DNA from: Nostoc sp. PCC 7524
Lineage (GTDB): Bacteria; Cyanobacteriota; Cyanobacteriia; Cyanobacteriales; Nostocaceae
Reading direction: 5' to 3'
DNA: 64,000 bases
Assembly: GCF_000316645.1 (NCBI RefSeq)
Contig: NC_019684.1
Location: 248,001-312,000 of the forward strand
The translations under genes and the position numbers were made by a program. Below are positions 7,346 through 15,929 of the stretch, in pieces; the stretch's first letter is position 1, and every line of letters begins with the position of its first letter. Under the pieces are notes generated by a model. That model made no database searches, had not been told where the DNA came from, and was given only the letters and a program-made list of their open reading frames with translations.

Positions 7346-9493
7346 TTACGCAACTAAACAAATTAATTGGTCTTGTAGTTTGACTCCTGGGTTAATAATT
7401 TTAACTCTACGTTCCTCGCATAAAAGCTGAATTAGGTATTGTACATCAGTTTCTTTAATAGTAGGAAATTGATCAACCGCATTTGTAATTAGTGTAGGTA
7501 CTCCCATAAAGCTTTGGGTTGTCACTAGGTTCAACAAAAAATCTTTAACTAGGCGCAAATCTCTTGTTTTGCCATTTCCATTATCTTTAACTGGTTCTTG
7601 TTTGCCAACAATTCCTAAATCCTGTAATAAAGTACACTTGTGTAAAATTTTCGCTTGTCTAATTAAAGATTGTAATTCTTGTAAGGTAATTGCTCTACGT
7701 TTACTCGTCAATACCAATTCTTGCGATAGTGCAGAGTTTACCAAACTTTGGTATGTTGCTAAGTGGTGAACAGAAGTAAGATTGGGTCTTATGTGATGGT
7801 GATTGGTATGAGTAAAAATCTGTTGATATATTTGATTACCAGCTAGCTTTGGTGTTCCTACCCCGCCAATTCTAATCAAATATAGGGGTTGACATAAATT
7901 TTGTTGAATAACTCTCTGACAGGCATTCATGACATGAAAAAAGGTTGTCATATTTGCATCTTCAGTCCATACTATACCTACTCTTTCTTGCTTACTCGAC
8001 TGTTGATAACTCAAAGAATAACTAGCATACTTTCCACTTAATAGTTTCAGCTTAATTTCCTGAACTTGTAAGGCAAGTAATGCTTGTTGCAACATCACAA
8101 TTAAATCAGGTGATGATAAGAGTGAAATCTTGCTATATTTCTCCTGATTTTTCTTATATTCTTTCTGCCACAACAGTTGAAACTCTGCTTGGACTTGCTC
8201 AATATTATCTGGAGGTGGAGGAGGTGGAGGGATAATTACTTTACCACCAGGCTTTTTAACCAGATGTATATTAACTTTTTTTGGATCTATTACTTCTGAT
8301 TTTGAGGATGGAATATTAACAGGAGGAGGAGGTGGTGGTGCAATTATTTCTTCATTTTCTAACAAAGAACGTTTATATTTTTGATACTCATACCGACCTA
8401 AAATTAAAGTATTTCTTGGCAAGGTTTTACCACCTGGAAAATTTTTCTCCAATAATTCCTTACTTAAAGGAAAGAGGGGTGAATCAGGCTTGGGATTAGC
8501 TCTTTGATGTAGAGATTTTAGACGATAAACCCAAAGTGATTCTGCCTGATTTAAATTGATAGGCTTTAGTATTACTTGCTTGTCAACTCTAGCTTTATCT
8601 GACTGTAAAATTCGGCCACTCTTTAGTCTCCACTCTGACTGAACTATGCTGATAATTATAAGGAAATTTTTGAGATTATCATTATGAATTGTAGTATTAA
8701 TATTAAAGATAGGTTGGGGATTTGAATCCCAAGTTGCTTGGCTTTCAACTTGATCAAAGCATAAAACTATTGGTTGATTATCAGTAGATATTTTACCAAA
8801 GTTTGCTAAAATATTCTTTGCTGCATCTTCACTATCAATACAGTGTTTAACTTTTAATACAGCCATTGAATCTTCACTTAAGTCATCGCCTCGTAACCAT
8901 TCGCAGGCTAAATGATATAATTCTGGATCAGTAAGGTCATGTAGTATGCCAAAAAATATGTCAGGATTATAGATACCTACTTGTTTATATATTTTCTTGA
9001 GTTCTTTAATAAAATTTTGGCGATCGCTGAGTAATAATTCCCATAAATTATGATTAAAAATGCGATTCTTTAGGCTCTGCTTAGTAAAGGCTGATAAACT
9101 TTTCAGCCACAATATTAATTGAGACTCTTGTTGTCCATTTGGTACTTGAATTAAGCTATCAACTGTGTAACGTAGAATATGCCGCCAAATATAATCGTTG
9201 TCAGCCCAAGGACTTATATAGGCAAAAAAAGCTCTAGAATTAAACTTAAGTTTGAGTCTAGCAAGTAAATAACTTTTACCAGATCCGGAATCACCTGTAA
9301 GTAAAACAGTACGGCTACGATGATCTTTTTCTACTAAGTCTAATAATCCTTCAATCTCACTTATGGCTTCTTGGTGGATTGACTCAACTACAGACTCAGA
9401 GCTTTGACTTTCACTCCAAAAATTACCAGTTTTTAAGTTTACAAGGTCAAAAGGATTAATATCGTGTTTAATAATGTCGTTAATTGATGTCAT
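7346..9493 (-). CDS. Large P-loop ATPase of the nuclease-FtsK cassette
   Basis: About 715 residues. The N-terminal half is an AAA/STAND-like ATPase: Walker A LTGDSGSGKSYLL near residue 70 and a Walker B-like PIVLCFDQVES near residue 240. Two poly-proline runs (six and seven Pro) around residues 390-430 form a linker. The C-terminal half (about 440-715) is alpha/beta and unrecognised, ending in a possible winged-helix segment. I prefer the ATG at 9493 (MTSINDII) over the TTG at 9517, although neither has a clear ribosome-binding site. It sits 59 bp after the 282-residue gene and 27 bp before the nuclease-FtsK gene on the same strand, so they probably form an operon. It may load or regulate the motor-nuclease. 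No named family is claimed. Confidence 0.72.
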   Translation of the reverse strand: MTSINDIIKHDINPFDLVNLKTGNFWSESQSSESVVESIHQEAISEIEGLLDLVEKDHRSRTVLLTGDSGSGKSYLLARLKLKFNSRAFFAYISPWADNDYIWRHILRYTVDSLIQVPNGQQESQLILWLKSLSAFTKQSLKNRIFNHNLWELLLSDRQNFIKELKKIYKQVGIYNPDIFFGILHDLTDPELYHLACEWLRGDDLSEDSMAVLKVKHCIDSEDAAKNILANFGKISTDNQPIVLCFDQVESQATWDSNPQPIFNINTTIHNDNLKNFLIIISIVQSEWRLKSGRILQSDKARVDKQVILKPINLNQAESLWVYRLKSLHQRANPKPDSPLFPLSKELLEKNFPGGKTLPRNTLILGRYEYQKYKRSLLENEEIIAPPPPPPVNIPSSKSEVIDPKKVNIHLVKKPGGKVIIPPPPPPPDNIEQVQAEFQLLWQKEYKKNQEKYSKISLLSSPDLIVMLQQALLALQVQEIKLKLLSGKYASYSLSYQQSSKQERVGIVWTEDANMTTFFHVMNACQRVIQQNLCQPLYLIRIGGVGTPKLAGNQIYQQIFTHTNHHHIRPNLTSVHHLATYQSLVNSALSQELVLTSKRRAITLQELQSLIRQAKILHKCTLLQDLGIVGKQEPVKDNGNGKTRDLRLVKDFLLNLVTTQSFMGVPTLITNAVDQFPTIKETDVQYLIQLLCEERRVKIINPGVKLQDQLICLVA

Positions 9494-9551
9494 ATCTGAA
9501 TTTTGGTGAAGAAGCAACCTGAACTACAGTGATAAATTATTACTATAAGCG

Positions 9552-10400
9552 TTAATTAACACTGATAAAAAACAACGAACCGCCTATATTTTGGGGAATG
9601 CCAGTATTTAACTGTTCTGGTGTATATGGTGTTGGATCTAACAATGTACTCAGTTCAATTAGATCATTCTTTTGCAAACGATACAGTGCATTATCTACTT
9701 CATCTCGTGAAAGAGGAGGTTGTAATTTTTGTCGTAGATGGAAGATAGGTAAATAATTCTCTGTTCCTAATTCTTTGTCTAATTTCTCAATAGTCTGTAA
9801 AATTTCTTCATCAGTGATATTGATAATCGCTTCAATTGATGACTCAACATTAGTGGGTGACAAAGTAGATACTGTCTCTGGCTTAACCCGCAAAGTCTTG
9901 CGTAAAAACCGGAGATAATTACCTAAAAGTTCTTGACTAATGACAGGGTTAGTGCTTTTGGTGGGAATAAAATCATCTCGTAATAACTCAATTCCTCTTT
10001 CAGTTAGCCACACTTCAGCTTTAACTTTTTTCAGTTGCAATTCTGCTTCAATCAATCCCCTTTCGCTGAGAGTTTTTAATATTGCGTCTCGTTCAGTAGC
10101 TTTTGGTGACGTGATTTTACTGGGGGCGATTTTACCGGAAGCTTTACTTATCTTCTCCAGTACCTTGAGTTCTTTGTCTGTGATGGGTAACTGGCCTGGT
10201 GGGAGGTTCAGCAAGGCTTGGCCAGGAGATAAAATCTTGACTGTGGCAATCTCACGGGAATAGTCTACCAGCTCGCGATCGCCTAATGCTCGACAAATTT
10301 TATCCTTCCCTGTAAAACTACCAAAGGTAGTAGTTAGTCCAGCGCGATAATTGGAACATCCTAATAACTTTAAGAGAAACTTTAATTCGTTCGTGTCCAT
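9552..10400 (-). CDS. Winged-helix-like protein, first gene of the nuclease-FtsK cassette
   Basis: 282 residues, no enzyme motif seen. Several stretches look like winged-helix units, for example the segment around residues 75-155 ending VWLTERGIELL and a C-terminal segment with DEVDNALYRLQKNDLIEL, the pattern of restriction-accessory and kleisin-associated winged-helix proteins. It starts at ATG 10400 and heads a three-gene minus-strand group with the ATPase and the nuclease-FtsK fusion. It may bind DNA or bridge the ATPase and nuclease. A HIP1 octamer lies inside the gene near 10276, suggesting long residence in this genome. Confidence 0.65.
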   Translation of the reverse strand: MDTNELKFLLKLLGCSNYRAGLTTTFGSFTGKDKICRALGDRELVDYSREIATVKILSPGQALLNLPPGQLPITDKELKVLEKISKASGKIAPSKITSPKATERDAILKTLSERGLIEAELQLKKVKAEVWLTERGIELLRDDFIPTKSTNPVISQELLGNYLRFLRKTLRVKPETVSTLSPTNVESSIEAIINITDEEILQTIEKLDKELGTENYLPIFHLRQKLQPPLSRDEVDNALYRLQKNDLIELSTLLDPTPYTPEQLNTGIPQNIGGSLFFISVN

Positions 10401-10923
10401 ACTGGTAATTTATAGAGCATCTACATGAGGACTACTCTAACTCAAAAGGCAATAATTTACACACTTTTTATATAGTAGCTCTAATTAGTACCAGTAATTA
10501 CGAAATATTCCGCGATCGCTCACAAATTTAAATGTAAAAGACAAGCAAAATTTTCTGCAAAAAGTATTTTAACCTAGCCTACGCTAAGTAAACTTAGTTT
10601 ACAAAATCCTAGCAAATATTACATTAAATCAATAATTTTAATAGGTTTTATCTATACATCACATCCTTGTGAGAGTCACAACAAAGAACTCTGATTTTTC
10701 AAAAGGATTCTTGGCTGTGACTAATAATTTATAATTTCTAGGCGTTAATAACTTAGCTGTTATGCTGAACTTTGTAGGGTGCTTTAAAGTGCAGCGTAAT
10801 ACACCGAAATCAATGGTGCGTTACAGCATGAATATTAAATATTCTAGTCTTATTCAATTAGCTTATGCCGTAACACACCCTACTCGGTATTTTGTTTATA
10901 AATAGCCTCTTACTTCTTTCTAT
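10401..10923. other. Intergenic region: upstream of the nuclease-FtsK cassette, with a palindromic repeat
   Basis: The first 300 bp should hold the promoter of the three-gene minus-strand cassette; it is AT-rich and contains a HIP1 site near 10513. No operator is obvious. The right part holds the 110-bp repeat listed separately at 10774-10883. Confidence 0.4.
10774..10883. repeat. 110-bp palindromic dispersed repeat (copy 1)
   Basis: Starts GTAGGGTGC and ends TAACACACCCTAC, with internal GCGTAATACACC and GTGCGTTAC segments. It has the same 110-bp length and the same outer and inner motifs as the copy at 35014-35123, so both belong to one MITE-like family. A shorter relative lies at 60959-61023. 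Confidence 0.65.
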
Positions 10924-11877
10924 TTACTTCTGTTTTTTCTTCGCTAACTTCAACTTCATGACTTTACCCACTGTTCTAGGTACACCATATAACTTACTAA
11001 ATACCAAATTCCACAAGTAACCGTATTTGGGGAAATGTTTGACTAACAAAACATCAGAAATTACATGAAACCTTGGCGGTTTTAAAGATGGATCTTTATC
11101 GATATATCTAATTTGTTCTGGTTTCGGCATCCAGTGACCAATAATAGCATCCTTCTGGAAGAAATTAGCTTGCACAAATAAGCCAGATAATCTATCAAAC
11201 CCGCTAGAAGGTATCCAAGTCACTGCTCCCATTACCTTTGTTGCTTGGGAAAGTTCTGGAAGTGCTTGCTGAATCAAATCATTTCGCCAAACAATGTTAT
11301 TGAAATTCTCAAAATGGTAGCCATTATTATCAGTTCTATTGATAAAAGGCCAGAATAAATAACGCCAGTCAAAGTTTTTATCTAAAGGTGCAATGGGAAC
11401 TTCTAATAATCCTTTAAAGTTACCTTTCTCATAAGGATAGGGATTTTCTGGTGTTTTTTTGCAGATTTCTAATTGTTCAACATCGGGTATTGCTTCCCAA
11501 GCTTGTTTGATGCGTTCTTCATCTTTAATATCAATATTCAGCTTTTGTAACCTGAGAATCCAACTTTCAGGAAATCTCTGGAAGTATTTAGCTACTACTT
11601 CGCAAACTTGCGGATGTACATAGTCATCATCATCTAAGGCTAAAAGATAGTCACCTTTAGCATTCAGTAAACCAACAAATCTCTGCGGCATTTCGCCTTT
11701 ATAGGGACTAACTATGATTCTGACTCTAGAATCATCAATAGGTGTGATTTTGAAGTTAGGAGGGTAAACTAAAACAAATTCTACAGAACCTTCTATTTTG
11801 AGGAGATTATCTAACCAATAATCAGAAAATTTACCCAAAGTTGGCGTGATTATAGACAATAAAGGTTGATTATTCAT
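10924..11877 (-). CDS. Glycosyltransferase family 2-like protein
   Basis: 317 residues. The N-terminus LLSIITPTLGKFSDYWLDNLL is the GT-A start of family 2 transferases, and LLALDDDDYVHPQ near residue 80 carries the acidic metal/nucleotide-sugar motif. The C-terminal part is basic and may be membrane-associated. It probably transfers a sugar to an exopolysaccharide or cell-surface glycan; donor and acceptor are unknown. It is divergent from the family 4 transferase starting at 12074, and the two may share a control region. Confidence 0.75.
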   Translation of the reverse strand: MNNQPLLSIITPTLGKFSDYWLDNLLKIEGSVEFVLVYPPNFKITPIDDSRVRIIVSPYKGEMPQRFVGLLNAKGDYLLALDDDDYVHPQVCEVVAKYFQRFPESWILRLQKLNIDIKDEERIKQAWEAIPDVEQLEICKKTPENPYPYEKGNFKGLLEVPIAPLDKNFDWRYLFWPFINRTDNNGYHFENFNNIVWRNDLIQQALPELSQATKVMGAVTWIPSSGFDRLSGLFVQANFFQKDAIIGHWMPKPEQIRYIDKDPSLKPPRFHVISDVLLVKHFPKYGYLWNLVFSKLYGVPRTVGKVMKLKLAKKKQK

Positions 11878-12073
11878 AACTGTTTAGTGACAAAATTTCT
11901 AATAATAACCAGTGATGTAAATCTATGTATAATATGCAGCTAATTTGGCTTTTCGTCTAGTTTTGTTAATTGTCAGCCTAATTTGAAACTTGACTTTATT
12001 TGCGGCTATATTTTACAGATACAGCCTACAGGTGAAAAACAATACTAATTACTCCAAGGATTATTAAAATTAT

Positions 12074-13306
12074 ATGCGTATTCTCATGCTCTCATCTACG
12101 TTTCCTTATCCGCCGAGTCGTGGCGGTACGGAAGTTAGAACTTTTAATTTACTCAAGTACCTCCAGCAAAACCATGATGTAACTTTAGTTACGCAGTATA
12201 ACAAGGGTGTATCAGATGTAGAAGTGGAAGAATTACGCAAGTATGTAAGTGAGTTGATGGTTTTCCCTTTACCATCAAATCCCCAAGCCAAAAATGCTGT
12301 TACTGGAGTGTTGGCGAAAACGGGACGCTTTCTGGAATCAGTGATTAAGGCGACACCGCCTAACGTTCTGCATCGCTATTCACCAGAAATTCAAGCTTTT
12401 GTGGATAGTTGCGTTGCAGCCAAAAAATATGATGTTATTACCTGTGAACACAGTGTCAATGAAATATATATCCGTCCAGAATTTCGTCACAGTGTGAATA
12501 CAGTCATAGATATCCACAGTTCAGTGTACGGCTGGATTCGTGATCATTTAGAAATGGGTGCTGCACAAAATGCCATCCGCGATCGCCTCTATCTTACCTT
12601 TGTCCTCAAGCGTTATGAGCAGCGATACTGTAGCAAGTTTTCTAATATAGTTGTCACCACAGAAGACGATCGCCAAGAATTTCTGAAACTCCGTCCTGAT
12701 ATCGATATCCAAGTCATTCCCAACGGCGTAGATTTAGAATTATTTCCTTACCGTTCCCAAGACCCAGAGGGACACAGTTTAATATTTGTAGGAGCAATGG
12801 ATGCTTCCCATAACATCGATGCAGCCAGGTTTTTTGCTTTCGCAGTCTTCCCAGAGCTAAAAACACGTTATCCTGATGCCACATTTAGTATTGTCGGTGC
12901 TAAACCAACACCAGAAGTCTTAAGCCTGGAAAAAATTCCCGGTGTCAAAGTAACTGGGCGTGTACCTTCAATGGTAGATTATCTGCATCAATCTACCGTA
13001 TGTGTAGTACCCTTGAGGACTGGTTTTGGCATTAAAAATAAAACCTTAGAAGCCATGGCGGCAGGTGTACCCGTAGTAGCGAGCGATCGCGGTTTAGAAG
13101 GGCTAGCCGTAGATGGTGAAGGAATATCATTAAAAGCATTAAGAGCAAATCAACCAGCAGAATATGTTAACGCTATTAGTCAACTATTTGATCATCCCCA
13201 ACTACGCACAGAACTATCTCACAACGGTAGACAACTCGTGGAAACAGAATTTACTTGGCATATTGCCGGTAAGCGTTATGAGCAAGTGTGTTTAGGCAAT
13301 AGTTAA
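12074..13306 (+). CDS. Glycosyltransferase family 4 (GT-B)
   Basis: 410 residues. The N-terminal MRILMLSSTFPYPPSRGG is the glycine-rich acceptor-side start of GT-B enzymes, similar to sugar transferases found with PEP-CTERM/exopolysaccharide systems. The donor domain has LIFVGAMDASHNIDAARFF, VTGRVPSM and the EX7E-like KTLEAMAAGVPVVASDRG. Predicted cytoplasmic or peripheral membrane transferase for surface polysaccharide. It is divergent from the family 2 gene ending at 11877. HIP1 sites lie inside the gene near 12580 and 13082. Its 3' end runs straight into an STRR block. Confidence 0.88.
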   Translation: MRILMLSSTFPYPPSRGGTEVRTFNLLKYLQQNHDVTLVTQYNKGVSDVEVEELRKYVSELMVFPLPSNPQAKNAVTGVLAKTGRFLESVIKATPPNVLHRYSPEIQAFVDSCVAAKKYDVITCEHSVNEIYIRPEFRHSVNTVIDIHSSVYGWIRDHLEMGAAQNAIRDRLYLTFVLKRYEQRYCSKFSNIVVTTEDDRQEFLKLRPDIDIQVIPNGVDLELFPYRSQDPEGHSLIFVGAMDASHNIDAARFFAFAVFPELKTRYPDATFSIVGAKPTPEVLSLEKIPGVKVTGRVPSMVDYLHQSTVCVVPLRTGFGIKNKTLEAMAAGVPVVASDRGLEGLAVDGEGISLKALRANQPAEYVNAISQLFDHPQLRTELSHNGRQLVETEFTWHIAGKRYEQVCLGNS

Positions 13307-13443
13307 TAGGCAATAGGTAATAAGCAATAGGCAATAGGCAATAGGCAATAGTTATTCTCCTCTGCTCCCCTGCTCCCCCATCTCCCCCATCTCCCTCATC
13401 TCCCCCATCTCCCTCATCTCCCCCACTCCCCACTCCCCACTCC
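13305..13443. repeat. STRR block (GGCAATA and CCCCATCTC/CCCACTC units)
   Basis: Tandem GGCAATA heptamers (about 13306-13351) are followed by pyrimidine-rich CTCCCCCAT and CCCCACT units up to the base before the next start codon at 13445. Typical of Nostoc STRRs. The last units occupy the normal ribosome-binding-site region of the TauE-like gene. Confidence 0.8.
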
Positions 13444-13444
13444 C

Positions 13445-14248
13445 ATGATCTGGATCATTGCTCACTTCCTAGCTGTTTGTGTCGGCATTAGCTTAGGCTT
13501 AATTGGTGGTGGTGGGTCGATTTTAGCTGTACCCATCTTAGTTTATGTGTTGGGAGTGCCATTAAAGTCAGCGATCGCGATGAGTTTGGTGACTGTTGGT
13601 GCTGTCAGCCTGATTGGGATTATTCCTCACTGGCTACAAAATCATGTCAACTTTCAAACAGCTGCTTTGTTTTCTCCCAGCGCCATGCTAGGTGCTTACA
13701 TCGGTGCGCGTTTAGCTAGTCTCCCGATTGTGACACCAACTTTACAGCATATTTTATTTGTAATTGTCATGTTTGTGGCTTCCTACTTCATGATTCAAAA
13801 TAGTCACCATAAATCAGCCGCAAATGTGAAATTAGATGTCAGACAACCTAGTGCTGAGTTAGAGTTATCACCTAATACATATAAAAATATTCATCGGTGG
13901 GTGACAATTCCCGCAGAAGGTTTGGGGGTGGGGATCATCACAGGTATGGTGGGGATTGGTGGTGGATTTATGATTATCCCGACTTTGGTACTTTTAGGTA
14001 ATACACCCATCAAAGAAGCCATTGGTACATCTTTAGTGATCATGACTTTCAAATCTGTCACGGGATTTGCTGGGTATTTCGGTCATGTTCCCATAGATGT
14101 TAACTTAATGCTGAGTTTTACCTTAGCCGCCGGTTTAGGAATGTTGCTTGGTGCTTACCTCACTCGATTTGTAGAAGCACAACAGTTAGAAACAGGTTTT
14201 GGTTATTTTGTGATTGCGATCGCTATTTTCATGCTGCTCAAATGGTAA
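13445..14248 (+). CDS. TauE/SafE family sulfite/anion exporter-like permease
   Basis: 267 residues and strongly hydrophobic, with about eight membrane segments in two homologous halves. Each half starts with the family glycine-rich motif: GLIGGGGSILAVPIL near residue 20 and GMVGIGGGFMIIPTL near 175. The family exports sulfite, sulfoacetate or related anions across the inner membrane; the substrate here is unknown. The ATG at 13445 directly follows an STRR block, so translation initiation probably lacks a normal Shine-Dalgarno. It converges on the L,D-transpeptidase gene, with a shared hairpin at 14247-14278. Confidence 0.88.
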   Translation: MIWIIAHFLAVCVGISLGLIGGGGSILAVPILVYVLGVPLKSAIAMSLVTVGAVSLIGIIPHWLQNHVNFQTAALFSPSAMLGAYIGARLASLPIVTPTLQHILFVIVMFVASYFMIQNSHHKSAANVKLDVRQPSAELELSPNTYKNIHRWVTIPAEGLGVGIITGMVGIGGGFMIIPTLVLLGNTPIKEAIGTSLVIMTFKSVTGFAGYFGHVPIDVNLMLSFTLAAGLGMLLGAYLTRFVEAQQLETGFGYFVIAIAIFMLLKW

Positions 14249-14278
14249 TGGGTAATTGTTAGATTGCCATTACCCATT
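14247..14278. terminator. Bidirectional terminator-like hairpin
   Basis: AATGGGTAAT and ATTACCCATT form a 10-bp stem between the convergent TauE-like and L,D-transpeptidase genes, overlapping the TauE stop codon. It is built from ATTACCC repeat units. Confidence 0.5.
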
Positions 14279-14286
14279 ACCCATCT

Positions 14287-14826
14287 TTACTTACGTACTA
14301 CTACAACAGTGCCTGTCGAAGCCCAATTATAAAGCTTGCGGGCTTGGTTGACAGTTAAATTCACACAACCATGACTAACGGGAGTACCAAAACGGTTATG
14401 CCAATAAGCACCATGAATGGCATAGCCTTTGTGAAAATACATTGCATAAGGTACATCTGGGATATCATAGCCAGGGCCTCGCATCCGGTTAATGCGATAT
14501 TTGGAATTAATCGTAAACTTGCCCGTAGGCGTAGGAGTGGAACGCTTGCCTGTAGAAACACGGAAGGAATATACCAGCCGATTACCTTCCCAAGCAAATA
14601 AACGTTGTTGTGATAAATCAATCTCAATTCGCCGAGATTGGGATATTTGCTGAAGATTAGATGCGATCATACTGCTGTAATTTGCTGATGCAGCTATGGC
14701 TTTGGTAGGTTTAGGTTCAGCTGCGATCGGTGGCATCCAAGATAGCAAAGCCGCCATCATTAATACTACACCAGTAGAAAATTTACCTGAGCGATGTATT
14801 CCGATACTGCGAATCCAGTTTGGCAT
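14287..14826 (-). CDS. L,D-transpeptidase (YkuD domain), copy 1
   Basis: 179 residues with an N-terminal hydrophobic signal segment ([17 protein letters not shown]) and a YkuD catalytic domain from about residue 65. The active-site motif is [20 protein letters not shown], with the nucleophilic Cys near residue 153. Such enzymes form 3-3 peptidoglycan cross-links or attach proteins to peptidoglycan in the periplasm. A close paralogue lies 504 bp upstream on the same strand (15331-15843) with the same motif order, indicating a local duplication. Confidence 0.93.
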   Translation of the reverse strand: MPNWIRSIGIHRSGKFSTGVVLMMAALLSWMPPIAAEPKPTKAIAASANYSSMIASNLQQISQSRRIEIDLSQQRLFAWEGNRLVYSFRVSTGKRSTPTPTGKFTINSKYRINRMRGPGYDIPDVPYAMYFHKGYAIHGAYWHNRFGTPVSHGCVNLTVNQARKLYNWASTGTVVVVRK

Positions 14827-15330
14827 ATTGCATCACCTTCTTACTCTGCAAAAGTCATCAATTCCTAAACTCTGGATTTCTGAAAATCCCAGATTCACAA
14901 CATAAAACTTGAGGTTTTATGAATTTAGGTTGTTTTAAATTAGATTCTAGAGAAAGTCAGGATTTACGCAGATTTATGTGAGGCAGACAGATGAATTATT
15001 TCTTCTATCCTTTATTTCAATTTCAGTGATGCCACTTCCGGAAAATGACATTGATTATCTGATTTTACTGATATTTATAATCTTTTTAAAACCGGGGATA
15101 GATATCAAATCCTAGTGGCTAGAGAAGGAAAATTTTAATTATTTATGGTTGATAAAATACCATAATTGTCTTAACTGAAAATATATAGGAATCCGCTTTG
15201 ATTTCTAAAATTATCTGCGTAGTCAGGCAATAGGCACTCTTGCAATAGGCAATAGGCAATATTTCTTTGTTTGCTTTCTTATCTTCCCAGTCCCCAGTCC
15301 CCAATCCCCAATCCCCAGTCCCCAGTCCCC
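14827..15330. other. Intergenic region between the two L,D-transpeptidase genes
   Basis: AT-rich spacer. Its right part contains a dispersed repeat (15190-15230) shared with 43712-43757, GGCAATA STRRs (about 15225-15262) and CCCCAGT/CCCCAAT STRRs (about 15285-15330). No gene was seen. Confidence 0.5.
15190..15330. repeat. Dispersed repeat with STRR tail (copy 1)
   Basis: AATCCGCTTTGATTTCTAAA and the following ATTATCTGCGTAG match 43712-43745 with one visible difference. In both places the unit is followed directly by GGCAATAGG heptamers. CCCCAGT heptamers follow at the right end here. Confidence 0.7.
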
Positions 15331-15843
15331 TCACTTCTGAATAACTACTGGTGTACCTAAAGATGACCAATTAAATAGCCACTTAGCATGATCAGGTGCG
15401 AGATTGATGCAGCCGTGGCTGACTGGTGTACCAAATCTTTTATGCCAATAAGCACCATGAATACCATAATTACCATCGTAAAACATAGCATGGGGAACGT
15501 TGGGAACATCATAAGTTCTACCGCGCATTCGGGTAGATTTATGTTTAGATTGAATTTTAAAAGTACCAACCCGTGTAGGTGTAGATTTTTTGCCAGAGGA
15601 AATAATAATTGCATACACAGGTTTTCCTCCTTCCCAAGCAATTAATCGTTGCTGTGAGAGATCAATTTGAATCCAACGCTCCTCAGATTGTTGTAGAGTT
15701 TGGATAGTTTGTGCAATTTTCTGATTAGTTGAACTTGCCCAGGTGGAACTTGCACTAATGCTAACTGTACTTAATGATAATGCTGCACCAGCCAGAAATA
15801 TTTTTAAGCAGCGTGACAAGTCCTGAGAAATTAATTTTGTCAT
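15331..15843 (-). CDS. L,D-transpeptidase (YkuD domain), copy 2
   Basis: 170 residues with an N-terminal signal-like segment (IFLAGAALSLSTVSISASSTWA), then a YkuD domain with [20 protein letters not shown] near the C-terminus. It is clearly paralogous to the gene at 14287-14826: the [18 protein letters not shown] region and catalytic loop match residue for residue over long stretches. Periplasmic peptidoglycan cross-linking is the expected role. The last codons run up to a CCCCAGT STRR block. Confidence 0.93.
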   Translation of the reverse strand: MTKLISQDLSRCLKIFLAGAALSLSTVSISASSTWASSTNQKIAQTIQTLQQSEERWIQIDLSQQRLIAWEGGKPVYAIIISSGKKSTPTRVGTFKIQSKHKSTRMRGRTYDVPNVPHAMFYDGNYGIHGAYWHKRFGTPVSHGCINLAPDHAKWLFNWSSLGTPVVIQK

Positions 15844-15929
15844 GGTAGAAACACAGAAATGACGCAGTTTAAAGCAATTTTGCAGAAATCAAATATAACC
15901 ATGACTTTCAAATAATTTCATCCAGAAAA

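Noticed and set aside
13370..13443. Possible CRISPR-like array (regular CTCCCCCAT units)
   Set aside because: Units are 7-9 bp with no unique spacers; this is an STRR block.
14361..14627. 88-codon frame inside the L,D-transpeptidase gene
   Set aside because: Overlaps a clear YkuD gene in another frame; a shadow.
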